Source: Auriscalpium vulgare
Taxonomy: Eukaryota > Basidiomycota > Agaricomycetes > Russulales > Auriscalpiaceae
Assembly: GCA_019915015.1 (NCBI GenBank)
Contig: JAHBBC010000020.1
Span: forward strand, 496,001 to 560,000
Direction of reading: 5' to 3'
Length of the DNA: 64,000 nt
Within the stretch, counting starts at the first letter, position 1, and every line of letters begins with the position of its first letter. A program made the translations under genes and the position numbers. Below the pieces are notes generated by a model that saw nothing but the letters and a program-made list of their open reading frames with translations, ran no database searches and was not told the origin of the DNA. This document shows positions 59,636-64,000 of this stretch, in pieces.

Positions 59636-60751
59636 ATGGCAATCATTCCTCTGGATATCCAGTTGCTTGTCGTCGAATGGCTGTATAGGCTGTCGCAGCA
59701 TCAATTCGCGATCGACTATGAAACCCTCCGCGCATGTGCCCTCGTGTGTAGCGCATGGAGGCCTGTCGCGCAACGCCTCCTCTTCCGCCGCATACCCCGC
59801 CAGCCCGGGTGGACATTTGGCGGACGCTCTCCTCTTGGTGTCACGCTACTCCTGGACATCATCCGCACCCGCCCGCACCTCGCCGCGCACGTCCGCACCG
59901 TCCATCTCGCCTTGGGCTACCCGGATGCCGTCGACGCTGCACTGCTCGAGGTGTGCCCACACGTCGCAGGCATTTGCATAGCGTTGAGTCATCCATACAT
60001 GCACCATCTCCATCAACTCGCGATTCCACGGCGCCTCAGATTTGTCGCACTCTCCGGGGCCCGTGAAGATATCAACGTCGCATTGCAGCTGTGGCCTGGT
60101 CTGCACGCTCTTGCTATCAATGAGCTTTTCGCAGCTGGCAGTGCAAACGACGATCTCCCGCCTATCAGGTTACCCGGTGGCTTGTCGTTTCTGTCCGGCA
60201 ATGCGTTCTACATTACCCAGGTTCTCGCGACGGCCCACGACCTCCCTGCGCTGCGCGATCTCGAGTTGGGTATGTCACATTGGAACGACTCAAACTTGCT
60301 TCCGATTCTATGTGCTTCGGGCTTACTGCCGAAGCTTCGCACTCTAGTCCTCGTCGGGCCCTTGCCTCCCGCGGAGGTCGTCAAGCAGCTCGAGCAGCTC
60401 GAGAGCCTCGTATTCGACGAGCTCCCCACTGAAGATGTCTCCCTTCCAAAGACCCTACGACACGTTGGATATCATGGCTCGTGGACAGGAGGGCTACCGC
60501 ATGATGATGCATCTTTTCTGGTGGCTGCCCTGCGCGCGTTGGATGATCTACAGCTGGTCACTGTCGCGCGAAGTGGTCTGTCCGCGTGGGTGCAAGCGCC
60601 TCTCATGGACGCTTGCCGGGAGTTGCATGTCGAATTTGTGACATTCGAGACACTGGCACATTTTCCGGTGAGTTTTCTAAGAGGTCAGCACCGGGACAAC
60701 GTGGCATTGACCGTCATCAAATAGCGGCCAGGACACGTCGACTGGATTTGA
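59636..60751 (+). CDS. F-box-like protein G3
   Basis: Exon 59636-60667 and mini-exon 60725-60751 give 352 residues. IPLDIQLLVVEWLYRLS and TLRACALVCSAWRPVAQRLLFRR form the F-box-like start. The leucine-rich body keeps LVFDELPTEDVSLPKTLRHV. The last exon encodes RPGHVDWI-stop. The donor is CCG|GTGAGT. Immediate neighbours upstream are relics of the same repeat unit. Function as for G1. Confidence 0.75.
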
Positions 60752-61850
60752 TCTAGACCAACGATCGCCGAAGATCGAGCTTATTTCGATTAGCACCACC
60801 GCGCTGTCCCCGCGCCCAAGGATCGCACCAAATCACCAACGCAGGCTACTCTCCGAGCACAACACCGGACACCCGGTGCGTCGGCGACGGCGACGCGTGC
60901 AATACCGTCTTCACTCCCTCCTCTGCGCTATCTTAGCGCAATGCGCCGCCATCGCAACTCCATACGGACCCGCTCACCAGCTTGCGGGTTGCCGTTTCGA
61001 AGGAGATGAATAGACAAGAGTCCAATCGCTGGCATCATGCAAATATATGCGCGCTCCATCCATCCATCCATCCATCCATCCATCCCCACAGCGACCCCGG
61101 CAACGGGCGCATGCGTCCTGTCTCCCCACAAACAACCACAGCGCGCCCCCGGACCCTCGGATCACGATTTGGTCTCTATATGCCTCCGCCCAGAGCCGAC
61201 GACTGCGTTGGTCCGCGCCGTGCCTAGTGGACATCCCTCCGCACCTCCACCTACCAAGCTGCAGAGCTCTGGAAAGCGGACACCGTCGCTGCGGTTCGTC
61301 CGGCCGACGCGTCTTGCTGTTAATGTCGAAGCGTACTTACCTGCTCTCCGTGGTAAATGTATGCCCTTAGATCCTTCTAGCCCTTGCCCATTTTCCCATA
61401 TTTCCAGCGTGCACCGCTTTCTCGGCGATGCGAGCGACCGCATGCCGTCCTGCGGACGGACTCGCGCAAGTCGTCGTCGTCGCGGACCCTCCCTGTTCGA
61501 CTGCACAGTCGCTCATGAAGTGCCGCAGCGCAGGTGAGATTCCCATGTATCTGGTATGGCTTTATCGACGAACCATATATACGCTGGGACGACGAGCAGA
61601 GAGCATATACCAGTCGAAGCCCTCACACAAGACTTATAACGCATGCCGCTCTGCCACCATGGCGTGCATCCACGCGCACCAGCCCTGCAGATCAAGGCTT
61701 AGGGCTTCCAACGCGCTCGCCCATCGCCAACGACGTCCGCCGGGACCCAGTACGACATCAAACAGTAGAATCGTATATTGACCGAAGCTCAAAAGAGTGA
61801 CATGCTAGAAATGATCGTTGCCTAAAGACCCCACGCCGACCCGCCGCTCA
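60752..61850. other. intergenic; duplicated flank and microsatellite
   Basis: 60780-61040 is related to 55600-55800 (flank of G1). A (CATC)n microsatellite follows. Nothing coding could be supported between 61090 and 61850. Confidence 0.5.
61056..61085. repeat. (CATC)n microsatellite
   Basis: About seven uninterrupted CATC units. Confidence 0.95.
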
Positions 61851-62321
61851 CTAGAGCTCCAGCTTCTCGCACGACACGGTGACCATGCCATTCTGTCAGG
61901 TCGTCTCGTCAGCAACGCAACACTCAGCCCAGACGGCGACGGATGGAGGCAACTTACAAAGGTGTTCCCGTTACCACAGCACATCGCGTCCCCGCTGCAC
62001 TGCTCCCCCATGACGGGGTCCTCGCAACTCAGCTGGAAGCCCGTCGACGGATCCACGTGGGTCACGCTCTCCTCGAGCTTCGTGTTTGCCTGGCCAGTCA
62101 GTCGAGCAAGTCAGCCGCCGCCGACACGAGGCGCGGACAACACTCACTGGTTCTAGAGCCACACAGCACTTCGGGCTGCCCGCGGTGCAAGTGCCGTGCG
62201 ACGCGGGCGCGGTCATGTCGGTCACCGCGTCGACCTGTGGTGCGGGGCCGGCGGCGGCGAGGCGCGCGAGGACGCAGACGGCAACGGAGAAGGCAGAGAG
62301 GGTGGAGAAGGAGGAAAGCAT
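61851..62321 (-). CDS. class I hydrophobin
   Basis: Exons 62148-62321, 61958-62089 and 61851-61892 give 115 residues. A signal peptide (MLSSFSTLSAFSVAVCVLA, cut probably after AAA) is followed by the eight-cysteine pattern C-x6-CC-x26-C-x8-C-x5-CC-x13-C-x5. The landmarks are GTCTAGSPKCC, QLSCEDPVMGEQC, AMCC and VSCEKLEL at the end. Spacing fits the hydrophobin rule. The C4-C5 loop of eight residues is at the short end, and the mature N terminus contains VDAVTDMTAPASHG. Hydrophobins are secreted and self-assemble at air-water interfaces, coating hyphae and fruit-body surfaces. Intron positions (between C3 and C4, and before C8) are usual for basidiomycete members. Confidence 0.9.
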
Positions 62322-62421
62322 TTCGAAAGCGACGGCGGGTAGGTGTTGGGTGGGCGGTGGATGGGGCTTGGGACAGCGAGGATGACGGGAGGACGCTGGC
62401 GGTGTTCGTGCGCGCGGCGGG

Positions 62422-62427
62422 TTTATA
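62422..62427 (-). promoter_or_regulatory. TATA box of the hydrophobin gene
   Basis: TATAAA on the minus strand (GATATAAACC context), 101 bases before the ATG at 62321. Confidence 0.6.
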
Positions 62428-62674
62428 TCTGGCGGGGTTGCATTCCTCAGCTGCTTTCGGACGGCGGCGTCGGCTTCGCTGTCGTCCGCTTTCGGCGAGC
62501 ACGTCGGCGCGCCACCACGTGATGATGTACACGCGTCAGAGCAATTCGAACCAAGGATCATAATGCAGCTCGCGTGAGCCAGCAACTGAATGATTTGAAG
62601 GGAGAGCGGGTTAGAGAATCGTATGACACAGCGAGTGCGAGCTCGTACTACAGAAAAGAAACGAGCGCCTCGTG

Positions 62675-64000
62675 CTATGGATCCGGGATCGGAGCCTTCT
62701 TCGTCAGTATATACCCAGCTGTGCGATACAGATAACCCCACGCCCGAAAGAACCCAACAAGACCAATCTCCTTGCGCGGGATCATCCTCGAGCGCAATTT
62801 GCGCGTGCTCAATGACTTGCGGATCGCCGCGAACCTGGTGACGACCTCGTCGATCTTCGGACGCTTCTCCGGGTCTTCCTGGACCATGTCCGCAATCAAC
62901 GGCTCGATGAACTCAAAGCCATGTCGTTTCTAGAAGCTCGCGGAGGTCAGCCAGGTGCAAGTCGACAGTGATTAAAAGCGCACATAGAGGAACCTCTCGC
63001 GGATGAGATTTCCGAGGTAGTAGATGTCGGTGAAGAAGGGATTGCAGAGTTTCGTCTGGTCCCGATGTTCTGGAACTGTTTTGTCGCCGCCTCGGAGCGG
63101 CTCGTCGAGAGGCGGTCCCGCTGCAGGATCATATCGCCGCGACAGCCCGAAATCGATGAAGAGATATTTAGAAGGGTGTTGTGTGCGTGTGTAATGCTTT
63201 GCCTTGCCCTTGAAGTTCTTGCGACGACTGAGCTTCGCAGGATGAAAAGAGTCGGGATACATTGAGGAGGGATCGAGCATGATGTTCATCTCCGTACAGT
63301 CTCTGATGGTGTTGTCAGGTAGAGAAGCACGTAGCTAATACGAATTTGCTCACCGATGCGCGATGTTGCGCTCATGCATGAACTGCAAACCCTGAGCCGC
63401 TGCGGTCAGCAAGTGAACATGACGAGTCAGCTCGGAGGACGACGTACCTCAAAGATCTGGGTCATGAACGCAACGGCTTCCCCGAAGGTCTCGAATTTGG
63501 GATTATCAAAGGGACGCAGGAGCGGCATCACCATGATTTTGTCGCGTTCGTCATTCGGCAGCTCGATGACCTCCAGCAACGGCACAGTGTGGTTTCGTGG
63601 GTCGGACATGAGTGCCTCCGACGAAAGGTATGTCGCAATGTCGAGTTCGTAGGGCCCCTCCTTGCGGACGACCTGCTTCATCATGACTTGTTTACCATCC
63701 GATATCCGCGTCGCGTCTAGCGCGACCCGGAGCTACCAACTAAACATCAGTACGGCGTCGAGCATCAAAATAAAAATCCTCACGAAGTTATGTATACCAT
63801 CTTCTTGAAAAAAGTATAGTTTCTTCGTGCCGCGCCAAGACGGGACCCAGTCCTGGCGGAAACGAGGACGCAGCCTATAGCCAGCTGCTTCAAGCAGCTT
63901 CCCCCTTTCGACCCACCAGCGTTCACGCGGTATGTGTCTCCCATTGTTGGGCTCTTTAGCTCTGAGAATTACCGGGGTGCCAGAACGTCCTTCTGAGTTT
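62675..64000 (-). CDS. protein kinase-like protein (5' end outside window)
   Basis: Visible exons include 62675-62929, 62984-63302 and 63354-63391, an exon above GEAVAFMTQIFE (from about 63449), and the partial first visible exon reaching the right edge. N-lobe remnants: ERGKLLEAAGYRLRPRF, GKQVMMKQVVRKEGPYELDI. The catalytic loop is AHRDCTEMNIML (an intron splits the Arg codon of HRD), then YLFIDFGLSRRY (DFG) and DIYYLGNLI. The end is ...LTKKAPIPDP-stop at 62675. HRD, the loop Asn and DFG are all present, so it may be catalytically active. It resembles the expanded fungus-specific kinase-like families of Agaricomycetes more than any canonical cascade kinase. Confidence 0.75.

Noticed and set aside
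61056..61085. Short direct repeats as a CRISPR-like array
   Set aside because: Simple (CATC)n microsatellite in a eukaryotic genome, no spacers.

Overview
The window is nuclear DNA of a filamentous basidiomycete, most likely an Agaricomycete of the polypore type. The evidence is: multi-exon genes with introns of about 47-65 nt and GT(A/G)-YAG borders; a class I hydrophobin; a Cdc42-type RhoGEF with DH, BAR and SH3 parts; a Pus9-type pseudouridine synthase; and families of F-box genes. No prokaryotic features (operons, Shine-Dalgarno sites, CRISPR) were seen. Starts and splice sites were inferred by eye from reading frame, phase and family conservation.

Layout. 1-4390: remains of a Ty3/gypsy-like retrotransposon (Gag plus a broken protease start, joined by a canonical -1 slippery site) and a hairpin-bearing repeat region. 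4393-17310: a tandem segmental duplication of about 4.85 kb. Each unit carries a small secreted, kexin-type repeat-peptide precursor gene (5290-6035 and 10141-10796) and a monocarboxylate-type MFS transporter gene (truncated in unit 1; intact in unit 2, but with a transposon of about 3 kb sitting in intron 8). 17311-23144: a duplicated 3' scrap of the RhoGEF gene, an F-box gene, then the RhoGEF gene itself. 25583-41897: a conserved housekeeping-like block, all on the minus strand: FAD-linked oxidase, aldo-keto reductase, Golgi Ca2+/Mn2+ P-type ATPase, a conserved multi-spanning membrane protein and a Pus9-like pseudouridine synthase. 42710-60751: an expanded accessory region with five intact paralogues (plus one relic) of an unrecognised ~153-158-residue protein family starting M-x-VQKGDV, three F-box genes in repeat, CWC15, and an inverted broken CWC15 copy. 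61851-64000: a class I hydrophobin and the 3' part of a protein kinase gene.

Two things stand out as possibly undescribed. First, the duplicated peptide-precursor gene is built from phase-2 cassette exons that each begin with a dibasic cleavage site followed by Gln-Asp, and ends in a cationic amphipathic Gly/Lys/Phe-rich repeat present twice in one copy and once in the other. Second, the VQKGDV family shares one exon layout, a TATA box and an upstream element made of two CCGGAC boxes exactly 17 nt apart, suggesting co-regulation; its function cannot be read from sequence alone. The F-box genes interleaved with that family were duplicated along with it and share a tiny last exon ending in VDWI.
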